Under the pieces are notes generated by a model. It was not told the origin of the DNA, made no database searches, and saw only the letters and a list, made by a program, of their open reading frames with translations. Both the position numbers and the translations under genes were made by a program. Shown here piece by piece: positions 1 to 12,059 of a stretch of 64,000 nucleotides of DNA (its first letter is position 1; every line of letters begins with the position of its first letter). Location: the NCBI GenBank assembly GCA_031769625.1, contig JAUIMM010000124.1, positions 10,614,001-10,678,000 of the forward strand, read 5' to 3'. The DNA is from Taudactylus pleione. Taxonomy: Eukaryota > Chordata > Amphibia > Anura > Myobatrachidae.

Positions 1-1333
1 CTTCACCTTTCTTGGTTAACTCTACTATGGGGGCAACAATGGAGGAAAACGAGCCAATAAATCTCCGATAGTAATTGGAAAAACCAAGGAAACGTTGAAT
101 GCCTTTCAATGTAGTAGGCTGAACCCAGTCCAATACTGCTTTAACCTTTCCAGGATCCATGGAGAAGCCATGAGGAGAAATAATATATCCAAGAAAAGAT
201 ACTTGCTCCACATGAAACTCACACTTCTCCAACTTGGCAAATAATGAATTCTCTCTCAATTTAGATAGGACCTGACTGACATGCTGGACATGCTGGTGCA
301 TGGAGTGAGAGTAAATGAGGATGTCATCGAGATAAACAACCACAAAAATGTCAAGAAATTCCTGGAGTACATCGTTGATAAAGTCTTGAAAGACTGCTGG
401 AGCATTAGCCAATCCAAACGGCATAACTAAATTTTTATAGTGCCCCGTATGCGTATTGAACGCCGTTTTCCATTCATCTCCGGTCTTGACCCGGATCAAA
501 TTATAAGCTCCACGGAGATCAATCTTGGAAAAAATGGAAGCTTGCCGGATCTGATCAAAAAGTACCGAGATCAAGGGCAAAGAGTACGAGTTTTTGATGG
601 TGATTTTGTTCAATGCCCTAAAGTCAATGCAAGGACGTAATGACCCATCCTTCTTCTGGACGAAGAAGAAAGCAGCCCCAACCAGAGACTTAGAAGGACG
701 GATGAATCCTTTAGCCAAGGCAATCGCAATATACTCCTCCATGGCCTTATTCTGAGGTATAGAAAGTGAATAGAGATGACCCTTGGGTAACTTGGCTCCT
801 GGTAACAGCTGTATGGGTCAATCATATGGACGATGAAGTGGTAGAGAATTGGCCTTTGATTTAGAAAAAACATCTGCAAAAAGATGGTATTGAGCAGGAA
901 GTCCTGGAAGAGACTCTGAGACAGCAGAGATAGCCATCCGGATGGGTGTAGATAAACAGCAATTTTGACACGCTGGACTCCATTTGACAATATCCCCCAT
1001 AATCCAATCAATGACGGAATCATGGGTCATTAACGATGGAAACCCCAAAATGACGGGAGCAAAAGGACACTTGAGTAGCAAAAAATAAATCATCTCCGAA
1101 TGCAAAATTCCAACGGAGAGACGAAGAGGTGGTGTCTTGAATTTGATAAGACCATTAGCCACCAGACCACCATCTAACCCACAAATAGGAACCTCTTGAG
1201 GTAAAGGAACTGCAGCTAAACCTAAGGAATGAAAAAATGGTAAGTCCATGAAGTTCCCAGCAGCACCGCTGTCCACAAACACCGATACGGAATGGACGGA
1301 TTGCGACAGATGTACCACCGCAGGAACTAGCAA
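1..1333 (-). pseudogene. Ty3/gypsy pol: aspartic protease and reverse transcriptase, partial
   Basis: The start of the polyprotein that processes and reverse-transcribes the element. The retropepsin active site DSGAA is encoded at about 1259-1273, followed by the typical ILGFPSL and IDW motifs. A TGA at 818-820 falls where the family normally has cysteine in the PYDCPI stretch joining protease to reverse transcriptase. Below it the same frame stays open to base 1. It carries the reverse transcriptase landmarks: [36 protein letters not shown] and the catalytic YLDD at 323-334, then the [10 protein letters not shown] and [11 protein letters not shown] motifs. RNase H and integrase would lie outside the window. 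The pol frame differs from the gag frame, so one indel, or a programmed shift, separates them. One stop in more than 1.3 kb suggests moderate age. Confidence 0.9.
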
Positions 1334-1409
1334 TTAATTTTTTGAGGAAACAGATGCCAGGCCTAAATGTAACTCCTCTTTTACATTCAGACCCGATCTT
1401 TTACTGGCC

Positions 1410-2241
1410 TATGTGGGCAAGATTTCAGTGGATGACCTCTAGCTCCGCAATATAGGCAGAGGCCTTGAGATCGTCATCTTTGTCTCTCCCTGGGCGATAG
1501 CCAGAAAGCTCCCAGTTGCATAGGTTCCTCAGAGTCCTCTGCCAGCAGCCAGGAACGTGACTGAGGCGACTGTACAGAAAGACTGCGTTCTCGTTTGCGT
1601 TCTCGGAGGCGACAGTCAATATGGATGGCTGAAGAGATTAAGTCTTCAAGGGACTCAAATGATGGATGTTGGACCAAAATGTCCTTGATGGCATCCGAAA
1701 GACCCAAGCGGAATTGGCTACGCAATGCCGAGTCATTCCATACTGCCACTGCCCATCTCCAAAACTCTGAGGAATAATCCTCTGCGGGATTTTTTCCCTG
1801 ACGAAGAGCCCGCAGCTTGGATTCGGCCAAAGAACTACGGTCAGGATCTGCATGTAATAATCCAAGAGCATTAAAAAAGGCATCTACTGATAAAAGCGCA
1901 GAATGTGTTGAAGCGAAACCAAATGCCCAAGTCTGTGGATCTCCTTGTAAGAGCGAGATCACTAATCCTACCCGCTGAGTCTCGGATCCAAAAGATAAAG
2001 GTCGGAGATGAAAATAGAGTTTACAACTCTCACGGACGTTCAGGAACTGAGTACGGTCTCCAGAAAACCTATCAGGGAGATTCATTTTAGGTTCCTTGGG
2101 AACGGCTCCAGGAGTGGATGCCCGAACATCCTCAAATCTTATAGAGAGCTCCTGAACTTTTTGGGTAAGCACTTGGATCTGTGCGGCAAGGATTTGTGCA
2201 GGGTTTTGAGCCAGCTCCATAATGAAGGACACGGAACGCAC
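1410..2241 (-). pseudogene. Ty3/gypsy gag (capsid plus zinc knuckle), interrupted
   Basis: Gag of the retrotransposon, the structural protein that packages element RNA. An open frame runs from 2241 to a TGA at 1474-1476; the more likely start is the ATG at 2218-2220, giving a protein beginning MELAQNPAQ. The central part carries the retrotransposon gag fold signature (PDRFSGDR, then LQGDPQTWAF and GKNPAEDYSSEF). After the TGA the same frame continues into a CCHC zinc knuckle at 1417-1458 with spacing CX2CX4HX4C (CLYC, GH, C). The stop sits in an arginine-rich run where CGA would be expected, so methyl-CpG decay to TGA is the simplest explanation. The frame then closes at a second stop near 1403-1405, just before the pol frame. 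The capsid part resembles the family from which vertebrate RTL/SIRH genes came, but this copy shows no sign of domestication. Confidence 0.85.
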
Positions 2242-2311
2242 AGACTTAAATACAAAGTTGGCCAGTTATAATGTTATGGAAAAGTGTCTCACCAGATAAG
2301 GCAGGAAAACT

Positions 2312-2953
2312 TGGTTTGTAGAGTAGCCTGCAAGGATGGCAGGATAACTTGGTTAGACAAGTTGCCTACCAGGAGGGCAGGATTTCTTGGCTAGATGAGT
2401 TGCCTGCCAGGAGGGCAGGATTTCTTGGCTAGATGAGTTGCCTGCCAGGAGGGCAGGATTTCTTGGCAAGATGAGTTGCCTGCCAGGAGGGCAGGATTTA
2501 TTGGCTAGATGAGTTGCCTGCCAGGAGGGCAGGATTTCTTGGCTAGATGAGTTGCCTGCCGGGAGGGCAGGATTTCTTGGCTAGATGAGTTGCCTGACGG
2601 AAGGGCAGGATTTCTTGGCTAGATGAGTTGCCTGCCGGGAGGGCAGGATTTCTTGACTAGATGAGTTGCCTGCCGGGAGGGCAGGATTTCTTGGCTAGAT
2701 GAGTTGCCTGCCGGGAGGGCAGGATTTCTTGGCTAGATGAGTTGCCTGCCGGGAGGGCAGGATTTCTTGGCTAGATGAGTTGCCTGCAAGGAGGGCAGGA
2801 TAACTTGGCTAGATGAGTTTCCTGCCAGGAGGGCAGGATTTCTTGGCTAGATGAGTTGCCTGCCAGGAGGGCAGGATTTCTTGGCTAGATGAGTTGCCTG
2901 CCAGGAGGGCAGGATTTCTGGGCTAGATGAGTTGCCTGCCAGGAGGGCAGGAT
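2312..2953. repeat. 38-bp minisatellite, about 17 copies
   Basis: The repeat unit reads approximately GGATTTCTTGGCTAGATG followed by AGTTGCCTGCCAGGAGGGCA. Copies differ by a few substitutions (CCAGG or CCGGG, TTTCTT or TAACTT). Each unit contains the short palindrome CCTGCC/GGCAGG, so every copy could form a small hairpin. It lies in the leader of the gypsy element. Confidence 0.95.
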
Positions 2954-2967
2954 AACACAGGCTGAAA

Positions 2968-3233
2968 ATAGTTCAGGTGTAAATGTACAGTTTGATTACA
3001 CACAGTAGGGCTGAGAAAACTGTAGCTGCTGATTATACAGAGGAAGCACAGACCCAAAGGCTTGGGTCTGCATACACTGAGCACAGCATGTGGATGGTGA
3101 ATAGTTCAGGTGTAAATGTACAGTTTGATTACACACAGTAGGGCTGAGAAAACTGTAGCTGCTGATTATACAGAGGAAGCACAGACCCAAAGGCTTGGGC
3201 CTGCATACACTAAGCACAGCATGTGGATGGTGA
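2968..3233. repeat. 133-bp tandem duplication in the gypsy leader
   Basis: Two adjacent copies, 2968-3100 and 3101-3233, are nearly identical, with two visible differences (GGGTCTG or GGGCCTG, CTGAGC or CTAAGC). The near identity points to a recent duplication. Confidence 0.95.
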
Positions 3234-3601
3234 AAACAGACAGCAAGCTAACAGCATTCAGAGCAGAGTGGAACAACAGTCTTGAATAATTGAGCTACCC
3301 GCTGAAGCCTGGAAGGCAGCGTGGAGGGAGACGGAGAGTGGTAAATAGAAGCAGCTGCTTTAGTGTAGACAATCACGGAGGATAGCTGGAACAAGCAGAC
3401 CGAGCTGTAGGAGGAAACTCTATAAACGGCGAGGGGAATGAATCTGGATGCTACAAATAGGAGGAGCAGCCAATCAGCAGCATATGGAGCATGAGTCACT
3501 CTCTGCAGCATGCCTGGTGCTTGGTAATCAGCGGAACCGGATTCTGAGTCAGTGTAGGTCCCGAGCCGGTGGGAAACAAGCCGCTGCCATAGCTTGTGAC
3601 A

Positions 3602-4200
3602 GGGACACTCTGACAACATCACCAGTTGAAGCCACAATTTTGGCCCCTAAAACAAAGTACATCTGGTCATTTGTCCCACCATATGGATGGTGAGTGTGTG
3701 ATTCTTTCTTCTTCATAAACCTAAACAATTTTTTTTTTTTTGGTGGATCAAGAATTGCACTCTACAATAAATTGTTTGGGTCTCTTCATTGTGTTTTTTT
3801 GTCTGTTGGCTAATATAATTTCATCATATTGTTACATTCATTGTCAAATAGGGATATGTCCTTATCAATGTTGTGCAAATATGTTAGATTTTAACCTGAG
3901 TTTATTTTTTATGCAGTTTAGGGAAACTAATGTTTTCAGTTTATGGTGTCCACATAACTTGTGTTTTTTATTCAAGGTGCTTTCTGTGTTTACACTATGT
4001 TACATTAGTAACATTGAACCTCATTTGTTTGGCCATAGATAATAAGCTGAGTTTGGACATAGAATGTGTTTTTAAATTGTTCTGGTTATTTTTTATCAAA
4101 CTCAACATTGTTTAATGTTAAAAGACAGACTAGCTTTTATGGTGCTAGTAGATTTTTATGCAAAATAAGCCGGGTGCCTGGTTAAAGTCTGCAAGTTTTT
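3602..4200. other. Intergenic, no gene recognised
   Basis: AT-rich sequence beyond the proposed gypsy edge. Short open frames here show no recognisable motif. Confidence 0.5.
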
Positions 4201-4233
4201 GTTTTTCCAATGGAATAACAAAAACAGAACATC

Positions 4234-4969
4234 ATGTCTGAAGCCTCTTTAAATGTTGATAATATTATTATGAAATTAAAACTCAAAATGACACAATACT
4301 GTATTGCAGAGTCCACCGATATGGCAGGGATTCCAGAACCATTATGTTTGGGAGACCAAAGCCTACAAGAAGGACAACAAGAAGAAGATGAGGAACTTAT
4401 AACCCTCTCAGAAATACCATAAACCCCACAATTGCCTAACACACCACTTGGACCATCTTTTCCAACATTCTTGCTAGCTAGTCCGACACCTCCCCTACCC
4501 ACATGATAACTACTGGTTTGAAATGGCTGCATTACAGTAGCAACAAATTGACTTACTGACAACACATGTGAGTCCAAACACCACAATCACCAGAATTGGA
4601 CACAGGCATAATCGAAGTATGCAAATTCTCAGGCAGGAAATCACCCGGCAATCCAATACAATGGAATCTATATATGAAGCCATTTTACGTTTTGAACAAA
4701 CAAATCTTCAAAAACATGAAACTCAGAATTGCTTTACTGAGCAATTGATAAGAGTAATTGATCAGCAAAATTCAACACAACGTGAATTTACGGCAATGTT
4801 ACAAAATCTAGGCAACAAAATAGTCAATCGCTTACCTGAGGCAGCAGCCAACATCACTACAAGCACAACCTTACACAGTGCCACACCGGTTAACACACTA
4901 CCACGACACACCCTCCATACCAGAGATGGTACCCAAACTGGCTATGGTGGCAGGGGTAAATCTAGATAG
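4234..4969 (+). pseudogene. Decayed coding-like segment, unidentified (possibly a DNA-transposon accessory gene)
   Basis: Two adjacent plus-strand fragments carry biased, protein-like composition. The first (4234-4422) ends in an acidic run (GQQEEDEELITLSEIP). The second (4568-4969) is Gln/Asn/Thr-rich with a helical, coiled-coil-like part (ILRQEITRQ, LIRVIDQQNSTQ) and a glycine-arginine end (GYGGRGKSR). The acidic stretch followed by a helical tail resembles the C-terminal part of Myb/SANT-like accessory proteins of PIF/Harbinger elements, but no Myb domain or transposase is visible. Treat the function as unknown. Confidence 0.3.
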
Positions 4970-6250
4970 AATCATTAATTTTAGTTTGTTTTAAAAATTA
5001 TACTTTTTCAGCACTTTAAGGACTTATTTTTATGCCAACAAAAACCAAAAACATATACATATGCAAATGTGGCTGAGTTAAGGTTTTTTGCCACAAAAAA
5101 AACATGTTTTATTTATTTTTTCTGTTTGTAATTACCATTTTTTTTATTTGCTATTTTGTCGATACTATTTGTATGTATTATTCATCTGTGTGTAAAATTT
5201 GCAAAAACATACTGTTTTGATGTTAAATTTTGTAAAATTAAATGCACAATGTACAGTTGTAGTGGTTTAGTGATGCCTAAAATTAAATGCCTATCCAAGC
5301 ACAATTGTTGGTGCATTTTAGCATGGTTGGTAATAAAAGTGAACGTGGAGAATGTACCAGCCAATCCGAACTTAACTGGCATGTTAGAGGAAGTGTGTTA
5401 TTTGTTAATGTTTAGCGTTTTTTGCTTGTTAACTTAGGGCCGAGTGTTTAGTTACTTTTGGGACTATTCTTTTTTTGGTTGTAAAGTGTTTTTTAACAGC
5501 AAAAAATAGGGGCCTGACCTGTTTTTCGCATGATTGTATTTAATCAAATGAAGTTATCTGCCTTTTCGCAGGTGCGCAAAGTGTTAGGTAACAAAAGGGG
5601 AAAACTTAGCAACACTGAATAGGTGGTTGCAAAAAGTGTTTCTTTTATTATTTTTGGCTTAGTGGCTTTGAAATGAAACCCGGGACCACAGGGAGACTCC
5701 AATGAAAATATGAGTTCCGTATTTTTAAAAGTTTGAATTTATGTATTTTGAAAAACTGTTTGGCCTTGGTTAATTTTTGGCCCGTTAGCATTTTTACACA
5801 GATTCAATTACATTGACTTTTCACAGCTACAAAAAGACAATGCAATGTAATCTGCCAAATAGATTCACCTAGGAATAGGTGCTGCACTAAAATAGAGAAA
5901 TGGAGTTTGGGGGTGCAGAGTTGCTGCAACCACTCTGCACGCTTTGTACATCCCCATGACGCAAGTAGCACAAAAAATTGAAACTAAAAAAAACAAAACA
6001 AATCAAAACATTGAAATAGGGGTTTAACTTTGGAATAACCAAAATAAAAAGAAACAAACACATGTAAAAACACTCCAGGGGGTAACCAAAGTCTGCCCCA
6101 CTAGTTTACCCAGAAATGAAAGATTAGTGAATTTATGCAAACTTTCATAATCAGAGTTAACCACACTTTCATAAAGGTCGCTTCGCTCAGGATGGTATGT
6201 TTTGATCATTTTAACTCGCCACAGCAAGCAGCATGCACATATCAGAGATG
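4970..6250. other. AT-rich repeat-derived region, no gene
   Basis: No long open frame with recognisable motifs. A short hairpin-like stretch (GTGCAGAGTTGCTGC/CAACCACTCTGCAC) at about 5915-5945 suggests old transposon sequence. Confidence 0.4.
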
Positions 6251-6359
6251 CATGTGTAAGCTGCTTGTGTTGGGCCTGTAATAAAGGGGTTAATTTATTT
6301 AAAAAAATGTTGTGAAAACACTAACCAGTCTCAGGCTTTCCAACCTGTCCTGGTTCTTA

Positions 6360-6762
6360 AAATTACCAAGAAGAAAGAAAAGGTGTGTCTATCATGGGGC
6401 GCACAAAATTATTTATTAAAAATTGTCAATTTTATTGGATATACATTACAATGTCCTGATGCGGGACATGACCAGCGAAATAGAGGTTAAAAAATAAAGT
6501 CAATAGGGTGATAAAGAATAATCAAAAATGTGAAATAAAATAATAAAGTATCCACACTGTGTGACCTCCTCCTTATTCAAATAATTCTGTATATGAATAA
6601 CTCAGTTACATAATCGTTCTTATTACTTTATTTTTTAACTTGTATTTCACTGGTCATGTCCCGCATCAGGACATTTTAATGTATATCCAATAAAATTGAC
6701 AATTTTTAATAAATAACTTTGTGCGCCGCATGATAGACACACCTCTTCTCTCTTCTTGGTAA
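6360..6762. mobile_element. Foldback element with about 140-bp inverted arms
   Basis: The left arm (about 6360-6500) and right arm (about 6612-6762) are reverse complements, sharing the segment around TGTCCTGATGCGGGACATGA and the stretch ending in TGTGTCTATCAT. The internal spacer is about 110 bp. Structure suggests a MITE, but the superfamily is unclear. Confidence 0.75.
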
Positions 6763-6879
6763 TCTACTATATCTTGTGTCATTTGGCAGCACCCCCAAAA
6801 CATATATACAATAATAGGGGGCCTATTTAGTATTTTTTGTTGTGTGTAGATATTTATGTCCTTTTGTATTATTCTGGTT

Positions 6880-8330
6880 CTTAACATTACCTGGAAAAAA
6901 ATGTGTAGGTATCCACTGTAATGGAAGAACCAGCACAAGGCAGCAGGGACAGAGCTGGTTTTAAATATACAGAGAAAAAAAATGATGTGAGGTCCCCCAT
7001 ATATTTAAAACCAGCCATGGACCCTTACTAACAGGGGACTGATGCCACAGCCAGGGCTGCCCTTTCACCGGCCCCCCAGCCGCAGCATCAGCCCTGACCA
7101 TTAGCCAGCCCAGGCCAGGGATCCCTGGGGAGTTGGGTTCCACTGTAAATTACGAACCAGCAACAGGCAGCAGGGACAGAGCTGGTTTTAAATATATGGA
7201 GAAAAAAAATGACGTGAGGTCCCCGTATATTTAAAACCAGCCATGGACCCTTTCTAATGGGCCCCCAGCTGCAGCATCAGCCCTGACCGTTAGTCAGCCA
7301 AGGCCAGGGATCCCTGGGGAGTTGGTGACCCCCCAATAAAGGGGTCACCCTCTCCAGGGCACCCCTGGCCTAGGCTGATAGCCCCGGGGATATCCCCGCC
7401 ACCCCTGGGTGGTGGGTGGCGGGTTGATAGTGTAAGGTGTAGTGTAAATATTAGAATTTTCATCATTGTCTTTACAGTGGAACTACAGGTCCCAGCAAGC
7501 CTCCCCCGCATGCTGGTACTTGGAGAACCACAAGTACCAGCATGCGGGGCATTAAGGGCCCACTGGTACCTGTAGTTCACTTGTAATTTAATGGTTAATA
7601 AAACATACAACACAGTGAAAATAAAGCTTTAATGCATCCACACTTACACATACTCAGCTGTTTCCAGATGTTTATGTCCCCTTGTCAATGTAAAGTATCC
7701 CATCGAATTACCTGTAAAAAAAGATCCAATACTCATCTTTATGTCCCTCGATGTTCTCTGCAGAAATCCAATACGTTGCCCGGATACAGTGTAACAACAT
7801 GCTTCTGCATGGTTTTACACTGTGCTAATGTCTGCTCGTGGGAACGAGTTCACTCCAGTCCCGGGCCGCCGGCCAATTAGCGGCGGCTAACATTAGCAGC
7901 TGCTCGTTGGCTGGGACCCACGAGGAGGAGCCGGTCATTGGCTAAGCCCACGTGGGTCCCAGCCAATGAGCAGCTGCTAATGTTAACCGCTGCTGATTGG
8001 CCAGGGATAGCCCTGGGCTATCAAACTAGGCCAGGGGTGCCCTGGAGAGGGTGACTCCTTTATTGGGGGGTCACCAACTCCCCAGGGATCCCTGGCCTTG
8101 GCTGACTAACGGTCAGGGCTGATGCTGCAGCTGGGGGCCCATTAGAAAGGGTCCAGGGCTGGTTTTAAATATACGGGGGACCTCACATCATTTTTTTTCT
8201 CCGTATATTTAAAACCAGCTCTGTCCCTGCTGCCTGTTGCTGGTTCGTAATTTACAGTGGAACCCTACACATTTTTTTCCCTGTAAATTAAGAACCAGGA
8301 CAGGCTGGCAAGCCCGGGGCTGGTTAGTCT
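6880..8330. mobile_element. Large inverted-repeat element, nested palindromes
   Basis: Outer arms of about 250 bp (near 7143-7393 and 8018-8268) are inverted copies, sharing the GAACCAGCAACAGGCAGCAG and GGCCAGGGATCCCTGGGGAG blocks. A further direct partial copy of the left arm lies at 6925-7130. Inside sit two shorter palindromes, 7477-7574 (CTACAGGTCCCAGCAAGC arms) and 7865-8007 (GCTGCTCGTTGGCTGGGACC arms). No coding sequence is visible, so it is non-autonomous. Confidence 0.7.
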
Positions 8331-8396
8331 TTTGGGGGGGGGGACCTCACGTCATTTTTTTAACATATTATCCCTATTTTCACCATTTACAGAAAG

Positions 8397-8760
8397 AAAT
8401 ATACACAAATCACAATGATTTATGTATTTTTCTGACCATCTCGCAGCTCAGGGAGTTGAGAGTTTGCAAAGTGATTTTGATAGAGAGTTTGCTCCTATCT
8501 CACACGAGCTTGTCATCCCAATTTTTGGTAAATTTGAGAGATGTATGTTTTAGGTGAATAGTACTTCCGATTTGGCCCGATGGTGATAAGATTCAAGATT
8601 GCTATCTCACCCAAGTTTTACGAGTGAGATGAGAGAATCTCTCTCTAACTCACCCGACTTTGCCTTTAGTAAATTTGCAAACAGGGAAAAAAATCAATAA
8701 ATCATCCGAGATGGTCATCTCGACCTATCTAGATTGTTAGTAAATTTTCCCCTTAGGATA
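8397..8760. repeat. Imperfect palindromic repeat
   Basis: Two arms with GACCATCTCG and GAGATGGTC, GTAAATTT and matching blocks in inverse order flank a centre near 8580. It ends in TTTCCCCTTA, like other MITE termini in the window. Confidence 0.4.
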
Positions 8761-8805
8761 AGGTTCACTTTTCAGCAGAATAATGCTCCCAAGTACACTG
8801 ATAAG

Positions 8806-9329
8806 TAGAGATGTGCACATACACCCGTGTTTTGGTTCTAAATCATTGTAGTGTTTTGGATTCGGAATAACCACCCTCAAGTGTTTTGGTTCAGTTTTGT
8901 TTTTAGTTTTGGTTTTGGATTTCTTTTAAAACTTATGAAAACAACTAAAATCATGTAACTTGGACCTGTTCTTGTTCCTATAGTTTTGTTAATATCAAGT
9001 ACAATAATTTCCATTCATTTCCAGTAAGTTTTGATGACCTCATAGCACCTGAAATCACAAAGAAGGGACTTAAATGCAATCCAAAATATGCAAGATCCAT
9101 TTGTAAGATCCAAGTTCTGAACTAGCAAAAAGACCTGAGTCGGGTCTTGGTTTTACTCCAAACACCAATGTAATTCCAGGCTGGTCTCGGTTAGTCTCGG
9201 AAACACAAGTTCAGGTGTGTTCAGGTCATGGTCAAGTCAAAGTCCAGATGTTAATAAAAACTAGAGTCTGTGGGACTATTAGAAAATTTCAGTCCACATC
9301 AAATCAACCTGAACAACCTGTGTGCAAAC
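8806..9329 (-). mobile_element. Older, short hAT-type fragment, same family as the next element
   Basis: It begins with the TAGAGATGTGCAC terminus and continues with the GTGTTTTGG-rich 3' end that the next element repeats at 9330-9560. The other terminus is not found, so the copy is incomplete. Confidence 0.55.
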
Positions 9330-9889
9330 TAGAGATGTGCGCCAAACCCTGTGTTTTGGTATTGGGTCTGGATCTCCCCTGGTTTCAGATCTGGATCTGG
9401 TTTTAGATCTTTTTCCTTGGTGTTTTGTTTTTAGGTTTTGGATCTGTATTTTTTCCAAAAAATTATAGAAATAGCTAAAACCATTTAATTTGGGCCTGTT
9501 TTTGTTCCAACAATATTATTAACCTTACTAACAATCATTTTCATGCATGTCCATGCATTTTTAACCACCTCACAATATTGATTTCAATATTTTTCACCAA
9601 TATAGGCCAAAGGTTGCATCAAGCTGGCTGGCTTAAGTAAGCAACAGAGTAGCAGCACAAACGCATGACAGTTTACAAAAATATTGGACCTCTATGAAAC
9701 ATTGCCACACAGCAGTGGCAGACAGGATGGCAGTTTAATAAACTATAATAATGTCAGTCAACACTGCCCTAAATTGTGCAAAATGTAAAGAAAAGAGATG
9801 CAAGATGGAATTGTTCCTCCCACCCACTCTTATGTGGGATATTAAAAAGGACATGCACAGTTTAACAAACCAAGCACTTTAACGACTAT

Positions 9890-11350
9890 AACTGACACTT
9901 TCATGGCTGAACTCCTTTTTGGAAGGACTACCTTCAATTATTAAGGAGGAGGTTGATGATGAGGGTGTTGGTGGTGGAGATTGCATGTGCTAGTCCAAAT
10001 AGCTGGTAGCTGATACTGGACTGCTTGTTATTAATTTACAAATTATTATAATTTTGTTAAACAAATTGCATGAACTCGCTGCAAATGACGTAACAGGGAA
10101 GAGGGGCCTAGATGGTTAACGTCCCTTCCTCTGCTAACTTTGGCTCTACATATGGAACAGATGCCTTCTCAACTGTTGTTAGAATTTAGATTAAAATAAT
10201 TGCACACCCAAGACGTGGATATTCTGGCTTTCTTTTTATCATGAGTAAGAACTGCTGCCACTGGTGGCTGATTTACGCAAACAACATCCTCATCATCAAC
10301 ATCCTCATTAGCATCAGATAGGACACAAATTCCCCCTCGTACTCCTTTTGCATTTCCTCCACACTATCATCCTCATTTTCTATTATTTTACCATCTAGTA
10401 CTACAACAGCCGTCATGGCGTCAGTGATCAGCTGTGAAACTGGCTGACAGCTGTTATACTTACTTCATCTATCAAAGGACTGTTTAATAGTCAATTTTTT
10501 ATTTTTTTTATTACTACTAGTAGTAGTCATTTTGGTCCCTTTCTGGGATAAAGATCCACCCCCTGCAGCAGCAACAGGCTCAAGGATCTCAAGGATCCTT
10601 CTAAGGAATCATGGATAGGAGAGGAGTCAGTCATGCTTATGAAATTGGATGCAGGACTACTTACGATCACAAATTTGGATGTTGATGATGATGCAGGTGT
10701 TGCTGGTGGAGATTGCAGGCACTTGGATCCAGATAGAAGGGAGCAGCTAGGTGATACTGGACTGATTGTTGTTAATTGTTTTGCCCCCAAAGTTTCAGAA
10801 TTTTAAATACTCTTTCCAATTTGATGAATGCGCTGCAAGTGACGTAACAGGGAGGAGGTTCCAAGATGGCTAAGGTCCTTACCTCTACTCACTGTTACTT
10901 GGCAATGGTTACAAATGGCTTGGCAAAGGTTGTCTGGATTTGGGTGGAAATAATTCCACACAAGAGAAGTGGATTTTTTGGTCCTTTTCCCAGGCATGAC
11001 AACAATGGGATTTTCCCACTATGGGCAACAACTGTTGCCTATTTTACAGTTTTTGCACAAACATCCTCGGCATCAACATCCTCATCATCATCAACATCCT
11101 CATCATCCTTGTTATCGCCAACTACATAAATATCCTCCTCATCCTCCTTGTGCAACTCCACAGAAGCATCCTCGATTTCTTCATCAGCATGTTGACTTGT
11201 GCTGCTCATCCCCACATTATCAGAGGGCACGCAAATGGTGGAAGGAGGACCCTCTTCAAGTACAGTAATAGAAAGGTCTGGCTCACACATTGCAACCGCG
11301 GACACACTTGAACTCTCCTTGGGGATTTGTGATTTTTCAGAGCACACAGT
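9890..11350 (-). pseudogene. hAT transposase remnant with two BED zinc fingers, catalytic core missing
   Basis: On the minus strand the order is an acidic N-terminal part (11347-11039, rich in Asp/Glu, KSQIPKESSSV motif), a first BED finger (10997-10803; CNHC pair and HLQRIH pair), a Ser/Pro-rich linker (10790-10527), then a fragment matching the start of the catalytic region of the related 828-codon ORF at 33525. After this comes a second acidic stretch and a second BED finger at about 10205-10070 (ICSICRAKVSRGRDV, then HLQRVH) with an in-frame stop near its start. The DDE core and the C-terminal hATC dimerisation domain are absent. The repeated order acid-BED-linker indicates an internal tandem duplication of about 0.76 kb. 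It cannot encode a working transposase. Confidence 0.75.
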
Positions 11351-11844
11351 TGGTTCTGGTATCTTACTCGTCTTAACAATTTAAATTTTTTTGTATCTCT
11401 CCTACAAGCAGTGGGCTTAAATCATCACTAGAAACATCAGTCATAAATAATAAAGGCAAAGGCCTTATCCTTTCCTTGCCACTTTGTGTAGTGATTGGCA
11501 TATTGCCAAATTTTTGTTTCTCTAAAGCTGACTTAGATTTAGATTTTTTTTTCTTTAACGGGGTAAAAGTTTATTTTTTTAGCCTGAATTTTTGGCCTGA
11601 CTTAAGCCCTTGTACATCGGCCTTCTTAGATGACGTTGGTGGCCTTGCATCGTCATCATGACTGCTGTCAGAAGCTACAAGACTGGTATGTGGATCCTGC
11701 TGTCCCTTCATGTGACTATCCTCCATACTCACTGTAGTCTTAGAGCAGTGTCACCAAGCAATTATAGTGCAGCTAAGTTGCGGCTAACGCACACAACCAA
11801 CCACACACACAAAAAAATTGTTTTTATTTTTTCACTGGTGGTAT

Positions 11845-11847
11845 GGC

Positions 11848-11880
<33 letters not shown>

Positions 11881-11882
11881 TT
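11845..11882. repeat. (CA)n microsatellite
   Basis: About 14 CA units inside the 5' end of the hAT element, with a looser copy of its flank nearby. Confidence 0.9.
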
Positions 11883-12059
11883 TTTTTTCTTTACACTGGT
11901 GGTGTGGCAAGCTAAAACGTACACACCAAAAAATTGTTTGTATTTTTCTACCTGGTGGTGAACACCTGAAAGAGACAGCAGCTCCTTGACAGATAGCAGC
12001 ACAGCACCCCTGTACACCTATGCTGATGACAAGTGTGGCTAACACGCACACAGACAGAG

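Larger units (their letters stand above)
1..3601 (-). mobile_element. Ty3/gypsy LTR retrotransposon, 5' part (leader, gag, start of pol)
   Basis: Read on the minus strand, the order is leader with tandem repeats, gag, zinc knuckle, protease and reverse transcriptase, and the element runs off the window at base 1. This is the gene order of Ty3/gypsy elements. The probable outer edge is the TGTCACAAGC reading from 3601 downward, proposed because LTRs begin with TG. The other LTR is outside the window, so this edge is inference. The copy is decayed: there is a stop inside gag before the zinc knuckle, a frame change between gag and pol, and a stop between protease and reverse transcriptase. Confidence 0.85.
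2242..3601 (-). repeat. Probable 5' LTR and untranslated leader of the gypsy element
   Basis: This stretch lies upstream of gag and holds two tandem arrays (separate entries) plus about 360 bp of non-repetitive sequence to the proposed TG start at 3601. I could not identify a convincing primer-binding site or the LTR 3' edge, so LTR and leader are not divided. Confidence 0.5.
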
